From Entamoeba invadens IP1 (taxonomy: Eukaryota > Evosea > Mastigamoebida > Endamoebidae): 64,000 bases of DNA. Below the pieces are notes generated by a model. That model saw nothing but the letters and a program-made list of their open reading frames with translations. It did not search any database and was not told where the DNA came from. Of the stretch, positions 1 to 10,333 are shown one piece after another. The DNA lies in the NCBI RefSeq assembly GCF_000330505.1, contig NW_004443648.1, positions 416,073 through 480,072 of the forward strand. Direction: 5' to 3'. Numbering within the stretch: the stretch's first letter is position 1; each line of letters opens with the position of its first letter. The translations under genes were made by a program, and so were the position numbers.

Positions 1-80
1 AAAATTACAATCTCATTTATCATTCCACTGATTATATTGTTCTACGTTATTCGTAGATTCAATAATACAGAATAAATGAG

Positions 81-190
81 ATGAGTGGCAGAATGAAGAC
101 GAGATTAGGAAACGGCTTGTTCAAGATATAGCTTGCCGTGATTGTTCCTCGATATATTTTCCATACAAGTTGCTTGTTCACAAATTTTGA
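81..190 (+). CDS. possible 3'-terminal exon of an upstream gene (partial)
   Basis: I do not recognise the product. Reading from the AG at 79-80, an open stretch of about 36 codons runs to the TGA at 188-190. It is rich in charged residues at first (DEWQNEDEIRKRL) and ends IYFPYKLLVHKF, which looks more protein-like than the surrounding AT-rich sequence. The frame has a TGA just before the AG, so it could only be used as the last exon of a spliced gene that starts left of the window. No homology is claimed, and this may be chance. Confidence 0.2.
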
Positions 191-538
191 CACCCCGAAA
201 ATTTTCGTTATTTTTTGTAAAGACAAAACAATTTTTTAATCGAAAAAATCTATTTATGGAAGGGGTTTTGTTTTCTAAAACAAAAATTGATCCAATTTTG
301 TTTTTTATCAATAAAAAAATAATTTTAATGGCACTTGATTTGGAAAATTTCTTTATATTTTACACTAAAATGAATTTATGTGCCGTTAATTTTTTTATTT
401 GAATTGAATGTTGATTTGAGAAAGTCAATTATTTTTATTTTTACACTCATTTCCCGATTATTCCCACTTCATTCCAATAAGTTGTTTTTATAACACACAA
501 AAAAACTATTTTAAAAAAAAGTGAAAGTTATTTTAAGA
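191..538. other. AT-rich intergenic DNA
   Basis: No convincing gene. The open frame across 142-402 on the plus strand is low-complexity Phe/Lys/Ile translation of AT-rich DNA. The segment ends at the TA target site (539-540) of the mariner element. Confidence 0.5.
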
Positions 539-540
539 TA

Positions 541-1011
541 CAGTGCTCATTGGTTTCAAATTGATAATATTTTTTAATAAATCGATTATGTTTTTATATT
601 TATCGACAGTATTTTTTATGGTTTATATTGTATTTAATGAATTATATTACTATTAATGAAATAGATTGTGTTTTTTATAAATTATATTACTTTTAATGAA
701 ATAGACTGTGTTTTTTATAAACTATATAGCATTTAATGAAAGTGATTATATTTGTTATAAATTATATGGCATTTTTCTAATTTATACAACATTTTTAGTA
801 AAATCAATAGTTTTTTTCTAAAATATATAGGATTTTTGATAACTTATATAACTTTTGTTTGAAAATATTTTGCTTTTTTTACAAATTATTGGATATTCCC
901 GAATATTAGGAATAAAAATACACATAATAAGCAAGTTATTATTTGTTAAAAATACTTAATATGTAACTATATTTATACTATTATATAACTAAATTTTAAT
1001 CTATTCTTATT
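541..1011. repeat. left terminal inverted repeat of the mariner-type element
   Basis: 471 bp, matching the reverse complement of 2574-3044 almost base for base. Repeats this long are unusual, since typical mariner repeats are about 30 bp. The repeats may carry the transposase promoter and internal transposase-binding sites. Tandem-like AT-rich modules containing TTTAATGAA recur within it. Confidence 0.93.
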
Positions 1012-1085
1012 TAGAACCTCTTCACAATGAGGATATTTTTTTTACATAATTATGTATATTTAAATAACGGGCAAAAAATGATATC

Positions 1086-2384
1086 ATGCAATTGGATTAT
1101 ATCGACAGAAGAGATCCAGGAGCAAGAAACGACTATCATGAAAATGCACCATTATCCATGCAAGGGCAACCTGTACAACCTGTAATGTTGCCCCATCAAG
1201 ATATCCCACCTCTTTAAAAAAGATCACGGGGTCGGCCCCGAAAATTGGATTCAAAAAAGAAGAAAACAAATACACGACCTTATTCTCGTGTTACAATTGA
1301 TCAAAGAGATTCTTTGGTTGAACTATGGAGTAAAAATGGTGATAACATGAATGCTTCACGATATTCAGAAATAATTGGGATTAAAAAAATAAACATTGAA
1401 AAGTATCTTTCAATGTTAAGAAAAGGGATATCAATATATCCAAAAAATCATTATAGAAGACAAAGCCGTACTTTACCTTTTCAAAAATTGGTAGAAAAAG
1501 CTATTAAAGAAGACACAACAACAAAAACAACTTCAATTAGAAAAATGATAGCACAAGAAGAAAAATTACGCGAAGAAGAAGATGTTGATGAAATAATTTT
1601 GGATATTCCAAAAATATCCAAGGTTGCTGTTACTAAAGAGGACATTGATCTTTATGCACCTTCGATATCATCAATTGGAAATTTCATGACTGGTAAAACA
1701 GCAACAGGTGAAGAGAGAGAAGTCCCTATTTTTTCTTTCAAAAGAACAAAGACAAGAGGGCCAACAAGCAACACGCCAGATAATAAAGAAAAAAGAATTG
1801 CAGCAGTAAACGCTCTAAGGGGTTATATAACAGGTGGAGCACGTTGGGTTTGTATAGATGAAACCAGTTGGACTGTAGCATCAACTCCTGCATATGGCTG
1901 GTCAGTTAGAGGGAAGGAAGCCTTCATCACAAAATCAAAAGGTGGTCTTCGCCTCACCTCCATATGCGCAGTTGATTGTGACGGACTCTCTTATTGCAAT
2001 GTGGTTTGTGGAACAAACACATTAAATTCGTTCGAAGACTACTTCCGGTACCTAATTCATGAGTATGATATAAAACAAAGACAATGCGTTTTTTGGGTGG
2101 ATAATTGTGATATTCACAACACTATGAGAAGAATGCTAGATAATACAAACCACACTGTCGTATTTAATGCTGCGTACTCACCAGCACTAAACCCAATTGA
2201 AAATATATTTGGGATCTGGAAAAGCAGGGTTGAAAAAAATGTGAGAACTTGGAATGGCATCGAAAATTTTTTTGAAAAAATCAGAGATGGTTTTTTAACT
2301 ATTAAACCAGAAGAGTGCCAAAGTTGTTTTGAAAATGTTAGGGAAATTGTGTGGCCTCGAGTGTATAACCAAGAAAATATTTAA
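1086..2384 (+). pseudogene. mariner/IS630-type transposase with one premature stop
   Basis: A DDE transposase that would cut and paste the surrounding element. From the ATG at 1086 the frame runs 43 codons to a TAA at 1215-1217, then stays open to the stop at 2382-2384 (433 codons in all). Directly after the TAA comes an AT-hook, RGRPRK (1227-1244), and then a helix-turn-helix-like segment. The catalytic residues are visible: Asp in CIDETSW (1857-1859), Asp in VFWVDNCD (2100-2102) and Glu in NPIENIF (2199-2201). By codon count 32 residues lie between the last two, so the triad is DD32E-like. Only one nonsense codon is seen and no intron with a usable frame removes it. The next in-frame ATG (1347) would lose the AT-hook and part of the DNA-binding region. 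It is therefore either a freshly inactivated copy or dependent on readthrough. Confidence 0.85.
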
Positions 2385-2573
2385 TCAAATGTTTTTAAAC
2401 AATGTATGGTTAATATAGTTCATTTATTAGTCTATTATAATGATATATATAATATAATATATATAATTATAAATTCAATAATAGAATATTTGTAATAATT
2501 ATTGATAAAGTTATATTATAATTAATTATTTTTATCATGTATCATAATTGTAAAAATTTGTATTAAAATAAAC

Positions 2574-3044
2574 AATAAGAATAGATTAAAATTTAGTTAT
2601 ATAATAGTATAAATATAGTTACATATTAAGTATTTTTAACAAATAATAACTTGCTTATTATGTGTATTTTTATTCCTAATATTCGGGAATATCCAATAAT
2701 TTGTAAAAAAAGCAAAATATTTTCAAACAAAAGTTATATAAGTTATCAAAAATCCTATATATTTTAGAAAAAAACTATTGATTTTACTAAAAATGTTGTA
2801 TAAATTAGAAAAATGCCATATAATTTATAACAAATATAATCACTTTCATTAAATGCTATATAATTTATAAAAAACACAGTCTATTTCATTAAAAGTAATA
2901 TAATTTATAAAAAACACAATCTATTTCATTAATAGTAATATAATTCATTAAATACAATATAAACCATAAAAAATACTGTCGATAAATATAAAAACATAAT
3001 CGATTTATTAAAAAATATTATCAATTTGAAACCAATGAGCACTG
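2574..3044. repeat. right terminal inverted repeat of the mariner-type element
   Basis: 471 bp, the inverted partner of 541-1011. It ends GAGCACTG at 3044, next to the TA at 3045-3046. About 190 bp of AT-rich DNA separates it from the transposase stop codon. Confidence 0.93.
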
Positions 3045-3046
3045 TA

Positions 3047-3353
3047 TTTGATTTAAATAGTCCATCATTTTTTAATTATATTAACAATTATATATTGTAG
3101 TAATGTGAAAATTTAACACTAATTTATATTTTGCCATAATGACCTGTAACTATTATATATATAATTTTGATAATTATAAATTGCTATTATTTATTTATTA
3201 ACTATTATAATAGTTAATACTTTTTATGATAGTTTTTTAATAAAAATATAATCACATAATTAAATTAATAAGCTTAATATAAATTATAATAAAGTCATTG
3301 TTTAATAAATATACTATATGATAGTTAAAATATATTACTAAATGCAAAATGAA
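3047..3353. other. AT-rich intergenic DNA
   Basis: Very AT-rich, with short repeats of AATTATAA type. No gene or structured element recognised. It separates the transposon from the 3' end of the coactosin-like gene. Confidence 0.5.
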
Positions 3354-3764
3354 TTAGTTGATTACATGGGATCCAGCATCAGGTTTCCACTTTTCACAAA
3401 TGATTTTTTCTGTGAATTCTGTCTTTCCAACAACTTCGAGTTGTCCGTGGTTAGGTGCAAGTTTTGCAAGAGCTTCATTATAGAATTGGCAAGCTCTTAC
3501 CATAATCATTTTCTTGACAGCTGGGCCTTTCCAGTGCATGAAAATAAGTCTGACTTGATCAGGAATACCTTGGAGTTCAAGACGAATTGCTAACAAAACA
3601 AAAGAGACTTGGTCATCCTTTAATTCGTTTTTTAAAGTCGCAATTCCATTTCCCATCTTTCTAAAGACCAAAGCACCTTTGTTATAGTCCATAATGACAT
3701 ATTGTCCATGTGGGCAATCCAAAGTATTCATTCTTTTGATCGCGTCTTGAAGATTTGTAGCCAT
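3354..3764 (-). CDS. ADF-homology (coactosin-like) actin-binding protein
   Basis: A 136-aa cytoplasmic protein made of a single ADF-homology domain, the fold used by coactosin, cofilin and drebrin to bind actin. Visible signatures are the central strands (VSFVLLAIRLELQG), a RLIFMHWKGP segment matching the coactosin 'F..W.GP' pattern, the long helix after it, and the C-terminal region with TEKIICEKW. I start at MATNLQ (3764) rather than the longer upstream Met because that ATG is immediately preceded by AGAAATTCA, the Entamoeba initiator consensus. The longer N-terminus would be Lys/Glu-rich junk. Coactosin-like is favoured over cofilin because the WxGP strand and the overall length fit better. 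The exact subfamily is an inference. Confidence 0.75.
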   Translation of the reverse strand: MATNLQDAIKRMNTLDCPHGQYVIMDYNKGALVFRKMGNGIATLKNELKDDQVSFVLLAIRLELQGIPDQVRLIFMHWKGPAVKKMIMVRACQFYNEALAKLAPNHGQLEVVGKTEFTEKIICEKWKPDAGSHVIN

Positions 3765-3773
3765 TGAATTTCT
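3765..3773 (-). promoter_or_regulatory. Entamoeba-type initiator next to the ATG
   Basis: On the minus strand the bases just before the start codon read AGAAATTCA, matching the Entamoeba Inr consensus AAAAATTCA. A GAAC motif lies a few bases further upstream (AAGAACAG). In this genus transcripts start in or next to this element and have very short 5' leaders, so it decides the start of the coactosin-like gene. Confidence 0.6.
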
Positions 3774-5383
3774 CTGTTCTTCTTCCTTTTTATTCTTCTT
3801 TTTTTCATATAAAAACAATTCGATTTTCTATGACCGAAAATTTTAAAAATTTGATAATTCGAAGCAAATTGACTGTTTTTTCACATCATCATTATTTTTA
3901 TTATTTATATACATTTGTTTATAGTTAGAATATAATATTTTTTATTTTTAGTTTACACTATGAAAAACGTCCATCAAGAAAACGTGAAAATAAAATAAAG
4001 TTGATCTCGATATGTAAACTGTCTGTATTCATTTTTTAGTTCCATTAATTACTAGAACTAAAAACGATCTACAATATTATTTTGCTAATTATGTCCAAAC
4101 ATATCGGGACTTTTTAAAATATCAAATGGGTCAAATATTATTTTAAGTCACTTTGACGTTTGCTTTTCTGTAATTTTCCAGGAGATTCCCAAAACTTAAA
4201 TACCCACAAAAAAATTACCAATCAAATTTATCGAATTTTTTTAAACAAATTTTTTACTACAAAAGTCTGTTATTATTAATTTGTATAATTATAGTAGGAG
4301 GAAATATGGAAATGCTCGAAAAAGGAGGATGCTCATAACTATTGGTTAATTTCAATTGAAAAACAATAAAATTACTATTAATTTTAATATATCAAAAAAT
4401 AAATAAAATGAAAAAACTGAACAAATTTATATTAATTATTTATTATTAATAATATTAAATAAATTTATATTAAGATTAGCATCCGCCTTTTTCTCAGCAT
4501 CCGACTTTTTATCTTGACTGTAATTATAGTTTATATTTACTTAATTTTAATTGTTATATATTTTATAGAAAACACAAAAATTTTTTAAAAGAAAAATAAA
4601 ATTAATAACTTATTTATTATTTATATACTACTTATATTTAATGTTTTGATTATTAACCATTAATGATTAAACTTCAAGAAAATTTAAAAAAAAACATAAC
4701 TAAATAGTTAGTTTTAGAAATTATCAAATAAACAATAAAAAGTTTATTAATGCATAGTTTGAATGTTTTATATAGTATTTATACATACAAATACATGAAA
4801 AACCCAATGCAAAGTTTTTACCAAACAACATCTTTTTGTTTGTTTTAAAACTTTATGTGATAGTAATAAATAGTAACAAATTATTATATTTTAATATAGA
4901 CAAAAGTAAGGTTATTACATTTGACATTTTTTTCGATTTACTCAAAAAAACTTTGAATTAGTTTCACACTTTTGTTTTTACTGAACTAATAATTATTAAT
5001 AAAACATAGTTTTGTTTTGGTTTAGTTTTAAACCATTTCAAGTCGTTTTTTTGACTTAACAATTTAAACCATATTTAACAATTCCATTTATTGTTATAGA
5101 TAAATTATAAATTTACCATTTTTTATTATTGTCGGATTATTTCCATTTAATTGAAGTAATAATAAAAGATACCTATAAAGTACAAGATGAGTTTTTTTGA
5201 GACATTTTTCCTCAAAATATCACAAAACTATTACAAAAGAATCAAAAACTATTTTCCTACAGAAAAGCTGTTTAAATGGCCTTTCTAGATACTTGAAGTA
5301 AATTAGACTAGTAAGGAAATGAAAGTTTTCATTGCAAGATTCTCAAAAAGTAGACAGAACTGTGAATTTGACTAATTTGTGGG
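3774..5383. other. 1.6-kb AT-rich intergenic region
   Basis: No gene recognised. The only structure I see is an imperfect inverted repeat at 4310-4501, listed separately. The rest is homopolymer-rich AT sequence with stops in all frames. Confidence 0.5.
4310..4501. repeat. imperfect inverted repeat, possible MITE remnant
   Basis: The left arm near 4310-4336 contains GAAAAAGGAGGATGCT and the right arm near 4475-4501 contains AGCATCCGCCTTTTTC. With the flanking GGATGCT/AGCATCC copies this makes arms of roughly 27 bp with a few mismatches, enclosing about 140 bp of AT-rich DNA. The form is that of a small non-autonomous transposon. I could not define a target-site duplication, so the mobile origin is a guess. 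Confidence 0.4.
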
Positions 5384-6601
5384 ATGGAAACACTGACCGC
5401 CAGAGTTAAGGGATATACTGTTAGGCGGATTTATTACGCACGGTCATGTATTCGGCGGTCGAAAATAGTGAATGAAATTTTCGACACAGAGAACAGCTTT
5501 GTCGATCAACTCGGTAAAATTATCGCATATTTCAAACTTCCTATCGAACAATCCAATGGGTCGATTCTCCCCAAAGTTGTCGCACATTCTCTATTCCATG
5601 ACATAGATAATTTAATGACTGCGGCATGTCGCAATGCAAACATTTTTCAAAAGGCTGTCATTGATTGGAAATATGACTCTTGCTTTGGGAAGGTGATGTT
5701 AAGTTGTGTTTGTTATATTATTATATTATTATTATATTATTATATTTATATTATAATATTATAACTATATAATTACTATTCTATTACTATTATTCAATCA
5801 TTCATAAATATAATATCTATATAATTAAATATATTAATAATATATGGTATAATCAATAGATGCAAAACATGTTACCGCTCACGGAATACACACTCCGTTG
5901 GGACGTGATGAAAAAGGAGTTACAAAATTCATATAAAAACAAAGTGTTTCGAGCGTTTGCTGGTGTTCAATGTTCACCTAAAACGACAAATGGACTTTCT
6001 TTAGAAGACTTATTAATCACGTTTGTGTAGTATATTCTTCATTAACTTCGTTATGAAGGTTTTAATGACAATTAGACCAGTCCAACGTATAATGAGATAT
6101 CAAACGTTATTAAACGAGTTATTGAAAAACACGCCAATCAAACATCCGGACTACTTGTCCCTTGTGAAAGCACATCAACAATTTTATGATTTGGTGATAT
6201 CAACTAACACTCGAGCAAAGCAACACGACTTACTGATTCAAAGTGCTTCAATCATTTTTGGGATGGAGAATTTAATTCAGCCGTGGAGGTATTGCTTGTA
6301 TTACACAGAATGCTATGTCAACGGACTCGAGGTCAGGTGCGAGTGTTTCATCTTTAACGACATGATCGCTTGGATGGACTCATTTGTACCGATTCGCGAT
6401 AAAAGTAAGTACAACTACTACTTCAACTTTAGTCCGAAGAATATCGTGCTGATTAAGGATATCACCAAACACTTTAACTCTCTCAGGTTCCCTCATTGTC
6501 ATGATGTCATCACTAAAGAGAAGCATCTCATGTTCTTTTTCTCGTCTAATGAAGTCTTCGACGCATGGGTCAATATCCTCAAGATTACGCTCGAGAAGTA
6601 G
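5384..6601 (+). CDS. Rho guanine nucleotide exchange factor (DH-PH), three exons
   Basis: Activates Rho-family GTPases by GDP release. Exons are 5384-5707, 5860-6020 and 6076-6601, giving 336 aa. Intron 1 (152 bp) starts GTTTGT and ends ATAG in phase 0. Intron 2 (55 bp) starts GTTTGT and ends TTAG in phase 2. Splicing rebuilds the Dbl-homology core: SKIVNEIFDTENSFVDQL opens the domain, and DLLITPVQRIMRY, which spans the second junction, is the hallmark DH helix. A PH domain follows (about residues 225-335, ending FDAWVNILKI). The frame has a TGA upstream of the ATG. The protein is little more than a DH-PH unit with a short basic leader, so I see no targeting domain. Confidence 0.85.
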
Positions 6602-6830
6602 CAACTCCTTTCTATGTACCCGCTTCGCTGGAAGTTCACATCCTTTCGCGAACCATTCAAATTTTTATTCATTGTGTTATTTCTTGTTGTTGAATATAGT
6701 ACTTTTATTTAAAATACAATCTATTACTTTTTGAAATAGAACACACAAATAGCATCTATTCTATTAATAGAATAGATGCTATTTGGTATGAGGAAAAGTA
6801 TAACTTCAATTCCAAAGTATATTAAAGGCT
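6602..6830. other. intergenic, with an 11-bp palindrome
   Basis: Contains a near-perfect palindrome around 6751-6785 (AGCATCTATTCTATT facing AATAGAATAGATGCT). It could be a hairpin at the 3' end of the RhoGEF gene or an operator-like site for the next gene. No function is established. Confidence 0.35.
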
Positions 6831-7052
6831 ATGGAAGACATTGATTTATTGATAGAAAGGTTTGAAAAGGTGTCGAGAAAGTGTGAAGAGAAGATGGGAG
6901 AGATCACGATGAGTAAAGACTATGAGCCTAAGAAAGAGCCATCGAGTATGGTAGTCTTGTGTTTCTTATCCATCAAAATAGTGATATTTATAGTCGTCCA
7001 TATCTTATTGTTGTTTGTTGGCGCTATTGTCTTCAAACATCTCTCTAAATGA
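6831..7052 (+). CDS. small tail-anchored membrane protein, unknown
   Basis: A 73-aa protein I do not recognise. The first 45 residues are charged and probably helical (MEDIDLLIERFEKVSRKCEEK). About 23 hydrophobic residues follow (VVLCFLSIKIVIFIVVHILL), with a short tail ending FKHLSK. A cytosolic helix plus a C-terminal span is the layout of tail-anchored proteins such as small SNARE-like or organelle-tether subunits, but no SNARE zero-layer pattern is evident. It lies between the RhoGEF and the convergent BAR-GEF-GAP gene. The single clean frame and biased composition make it likely to be real. Confidence 0.55.
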   Translation: MEDIDLLIERFEKVSRKCEEKMGEITMSKDYEPKKEPSSMVVLCFLSIKIVIFIVVHILLLFVGAIVFKHLSK

Positions 7053-7105
7053 ATTATATGTTCTCTTCCGTTATAACAACTCAAACGAATGAATGAAAGT
7101 GATAA

Positions 7106-10105
7106 TTACATAACAAGTGCTTCGATCCACTCCTTCTGATTCTCAAAGAGTATAGTCATGCTCTGTTTCTCCTTTTTAATAACAACACACTCTCTCTCGG
7201 TCTTGGTATCTATCCCTATTTGTGCTCCTTTTAACTGAATGACCACCATCGTCTGTCCTTCTCCCGCTGATTTGAAGATCATTAAACAATTCTTCTTCAA
7301 TACTACCCAACGGCGATTCCATTTCTTCCCTTCCAGAATATCAGCATCGCCTTGTTTGATAATGTCTTTCAAGGTTAACACAACACTCTTGTCATCTATT
7401 GTCCCTTCGACTAATTTACTCACAGGAACTGCATTAAACCCCGTCTGAGAATTCATCTCCTTTTGAACATCTCGAAGGTGGTCCGCCTCTTTCTTCGCTT
7501 CAGAAAGTTTCTTCTCGACTTTGAGATGCGCGTTCTTGAAAATAACGTCGTAATTGGATATCATCACTATGACCGTTCGCGTCATCTTCTCAACATCAAG
7601 ACCAACAAAATCAATCGAGGGATACACATTCGGACTCATCACCTTCGAGAGATTCTCCGGGTTCATCTTATTCACGTCACTCTTCTTAGAAATTTCAGAC
7701 ATCAGTCCAAATAATTTGTCCATCAAACACATTGTATTCAAATCAAAGGAATCTACAATACTAGTAATACCACTAATGTCCTTCGGATCATGTGTTTGTA
7801 ATGACTGGGGCAGTTTGTTCGGTACCGAGTTGATGAACTTCTTCAATAAATTGCCAACTAAGTGTGTAGTACACTTCTTGACATCAAGAGACTCACCTCT
7901 ATCGACTTTCCTGATGATATCTTCGATCTCTCTAACGGACGCAGAGACTCTAAAGATCCCTTCAGTCTTGGGTGCATCAATAAAGAGTCGATCAAACATC
8001 GCGTGAACAAATTGTGGGAGCAAGAAAGACTCTTCGTCTCTTGCCATAGTCGATTTACCCAACTCCGCGCCAAACACTTTAGTCTGTGACGCATAAAAAG
8101 TGATTGTCGTGAGATGCTTCACAAATTTGTCTGCAGAAAGGCTTTCTTTGAACGTGAACTCCGTCTCATATTCACTCGTAATAATAGACACCACTCTTCT
8201 ATTCTTCAATTTGAACGTCTCGACACTGTCGAGCCCAAACGCCTCTTCAAAGTAGTATTGATTTCTCTCCAATCGAGTGAAAATAAGTAAATCGGAGAAT
8301 ATAAAAAGTGTCCCCTGTGTCTTGTTTAACACACATTGTTGTCTGTCAAGATATCTTCTCCTTGGACTGAACAAAACTGCTTGTTCCAAGAGATCTGATA
8401 TCTTCGACAACTGGAGTTGGACGTCATTCTCCTTTTCTGCTTGGTCTGTGGCTGTAGTTAACATTCCCATCACAAAAAGGATCTTTTCAGTCTTTTCAAG
8501 GTGTTCGGGAAAGTGCTTTAAAATGTCAGAGAAGCATTGTTTGAGTTGTAACAATTGAATGAATGGTAAATTGATCAAGTCCTCCAATTTGGGAAGTAAC
8601 GGGTTTGCATTTCCAATCGCTTCGACGACCTCGTGGAACGTTTTGATCTTCATTGAAGTGTTCAAGCAATTCATCGAATCCTTATAGATCGCACATCGTC
8701 TCATAAAGACTTGATAGAACTCCCCAAGATGTAAATAGAACACGTCAATAAAAGTCTCTGCATTCGCCGTGTTAAGTTTGTTCAGTAACGTCGTGTGTAA
8801 CACGTGCATCGTTTCTATATCAGAGAATATCAAATCGACGTCTTTGATACTCAAGCCACTCGTCGCGAGGGTTGGACTACACAAAATCGGCTTCGCGTAT
8901 TTCGAAATGCAAAGACCTAAATTCTCAACAATCATCTTCTCCGACTTAAAGATGTTTGCAAAGACAGGGTAGTCGTCCATCCACAGGGGGAAGTCATCGA
9001 TATTGTTTTTCACCGCTTCTCCAATATTCAAACTCTTCCAGACATTCAATTTCTCACCTTTGTCCTTAAACATGCGTTTCCAAGCCCCTGTCTCGCGCTG
9101 GACTTTATCTCCGTATTCGACAGAAGAGTGCAGTACTGTCGAGAGAAACATATTATACAGATCGACATATAAATCAATCGCTTTACCGCCTTCACTCTCA
9201 ATAGAAGAAAACAAGTCATCCTTCTGTTGTTGTAACACCCCAATTTTGTTCACATCTGGACGTTTGTCTTTATTCATCTTTTGTAATTTAGTGTCTGTCG
9301 TCGTGTATGCGTTCACCATTTTGTCGAACTCATTTCGGATCATCTTGTAGTTATTTGATCGCTCTGTAAATTCTTTGACGGACAAAAAGAGCTCTTCGGC
9401 AGATCGGAGTTGCTCGGAGAAGTCATCAAATGACTTTGAAAACATGTTTCCCATGAACTCGGCAGACTCTTCAACTTCAGCTCGCGAGCCGGTGTCTCGT
9501 ATGGTTAAGTTCTTTAAGTTTTCTCTCATGTCTTGTGATAACTTGCGTTGTGTAGTGATCATGTCAGAAAGTGCTTTCCATTGTTGTTGTGAGTCGAGCA
9601 TTTTCCCGCTCTTCTCTCGAGCAATTTTGACTTCATTTTGAAGGGTGTCGAGTTCTGTAGTTAAAGTATTGATCACCTCTTCTTTAGTGATTTCCTTATT
9701 CTCAGAACTTGGTTCACTTTCATTATGGCTTTGTGGTTCTGTTTGTGATGATATCAGACTCTCTGTGTTCTCTTTTTTATCGTCCTTTTTGGTCTTTTTG
9801 AGTGTTCGTGGTGAACATATTTCACATTCACTTATTTCAGACTTTTGTTTGAAGACTTTTTTCTTCTTAGCATTTTGGTCTTTTTTGGGTTCTGGAGTGT
9901 CTGCGTCGAGGGCTAGTGTTTTTCGTCTGACGCGATTGTGTTTGGCGTTCTTCATTCGTATCTCCGAGAGGATGTCAGTGCTCAACTGCTTTAATGAAGA
10001 GTTTTGGATTTGACTTTGTGGTCGTACAGGTTTTCTAATATGAGTCGTTAGAATTTGTGAATTGTCCTCTAAAAAGTCGAAGGAAGTATGTTTCCCTTGT
10101 GACAT
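7106..10105 (-). CDS. dual RhoGEF/RhoGAP protein: coiled-coil/BAR-like, DH, PH, RhoGAP, PH
   Basis: A 999-aa intronless gene. Residues 1-140 are basic and disordered. Residues 145-365 form long helices resembling a BAR domain. About 380-555 is a Dbl-homology exchange domain (YPVFANIFKSEKMIVENL at its start). About 575-670 is a PH domain. About 677-850 is a RhoGAP domain with FGAELGKS at its start and the arginine finger retained in TEGIFRVSAS (Arg719). About 895-995 is a second PH domain (GKKWNRRWVVLKKNCLMIF). The protein should both load and discharge Rho-type GTPases at membranes, perhaps on curved membrane through the BAR-like region. Domain order and the arginine are seen; the BAR label and substrate choice are inference. 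The ATG at 10105 has GAACG just upstream. Confidence 0.85.
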   Translation of the reverse strand: MSQGKHTSFDFLEDNSQILTTHIRKPVRPQSQIQNSSLKQLSTDILSEIRMKNAKHNRVRRKTLALDADTPEPKKDQNAKKKKVFKQKSEISECEICSPRTLKKTKKDDKKENTESLISSQTEPQSHNESEPSSENKEITKEEVINTLTTELDTLQNEVKIAREKSGKMLDSQQQWKALSDMITTQRKLSQDMRENLKNLTIRDTGSRAEVEESAEFMGNMFSKSFDDFSEQLRSAEELFLSVKEFTERSNNYKMIRNEFDKMVNAYTTTDTKLQKMNKDKRPDVNKIGVLQQQKDDLFSSIESEGGKAIDLYVDLYNMFLSTVLHSSVEYGDKVQRETGAWKRMFKDKGEKLNVWKSLNIGEAVKNNIDDFPLWMDDYPVFANIFKSEKMIVENLGLCISKYAKPILCSPTLATSGLSIKDVDLIFSDIETMHVLHTTLLNKLNTANAETFIDVFYLHLGEFYQVFMRRCAIYKDSMNCLNTSMKIKTFHEVVEAIGNANPLLPKLEDLINLPFIQLLQLKQCFSDILKHFPEHLEKTEKILFVMGMLTTATDQAEKENDVQLQLSKISDLLEQAVLFSPRRRYLDRQQCVLNKTQGTLFIFSDLLIFTRLERNQYYFEEAFGLDSVETFKLKNRRVVSIITSEYETEFTFKESLSADKFVKHLTTITFYASQTKVFGAELGKSTMARDEESFLLPQFVHAMFDRLFIDAPKTEGIFRVSASVREIEDIIRKVDRGESLDVKKCTTHLVGNLLKKFINSVPNKLPQSLQTHDPKDISGITSIVDSFDLNTMCLMDKLFGLMSEISKKSDVNKMNPENLSKVMSPNVYPSIDFVGLDVEKMTRTVIVMISNYDVIFKNAHLKVEKKLSEAKKEADHLRDVQKEMNSQTGFNAVPVSKLVEGTIDDKSVVLTLKDIIKQGDADILEGKKWNRRWVVLKKNCLMIFKSAGEGQTMVVIQLKGAQIGIDTKTERECVVIKKEKQSMTILFENQKEWIEALVM

Positions 10106-10333
10106 CGTTCTTTTTTCAAGTTCTTTGACTCTGTAAATTCACTATTTACGTCCAATACATCAAATAACATTTTTTTGTGTAAAAAAAGTTCAGTTTTGTT
10201 TTTCTTTCTCTTTTTTTTTGAAGAGAAACGTATACTAAAAGTAATAGTATAAGAACTATAAAAATATACTAGAATCACCCACTGAACGGAAATCGAAGGT
10301 TTTAATGAACTGAACCCTAAATCCAATTGAAGG

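Larger units (their letters stand above)
541..3044 (+). mobile_element. Tc1/mariner-type DNA transposon, 2504 bp, TA target site
   Basis: The element is bounded by long terminal inverted repeats (541-1011 and 2574-3044, 471 bp each). They begin CAGTGCTCATTGG and end in its complement. A TA dinucleotide lies outside each end (539-540 and 3045-3046), the target duplication expected of the Tc1/mariner/IS630 superfamily. The interior carries one transposase reading frame on the plus strand, broken by one stop. The two repeats look almost identical by eye; I noticed one mismatch, near 722. That suggests a recent insertion. Entamoeba genomes, notably E. invadens, are known to be rich in such elements. 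The boundaries are read directly; the family assignment rests on the transposase motifs and the TA duplication. Confidence 0.93.

Noticed and set aside
142..402. 86-codon plus-strand ORF
   Set aside because: Phe/Ile/Lys-rich translation of AT-rich DNA with no family features.
6380..6734. ORFs on both strands overlapping the RhoGEF 3' end
   Set aside because: Shadows of the PH-domain exon in other frames.
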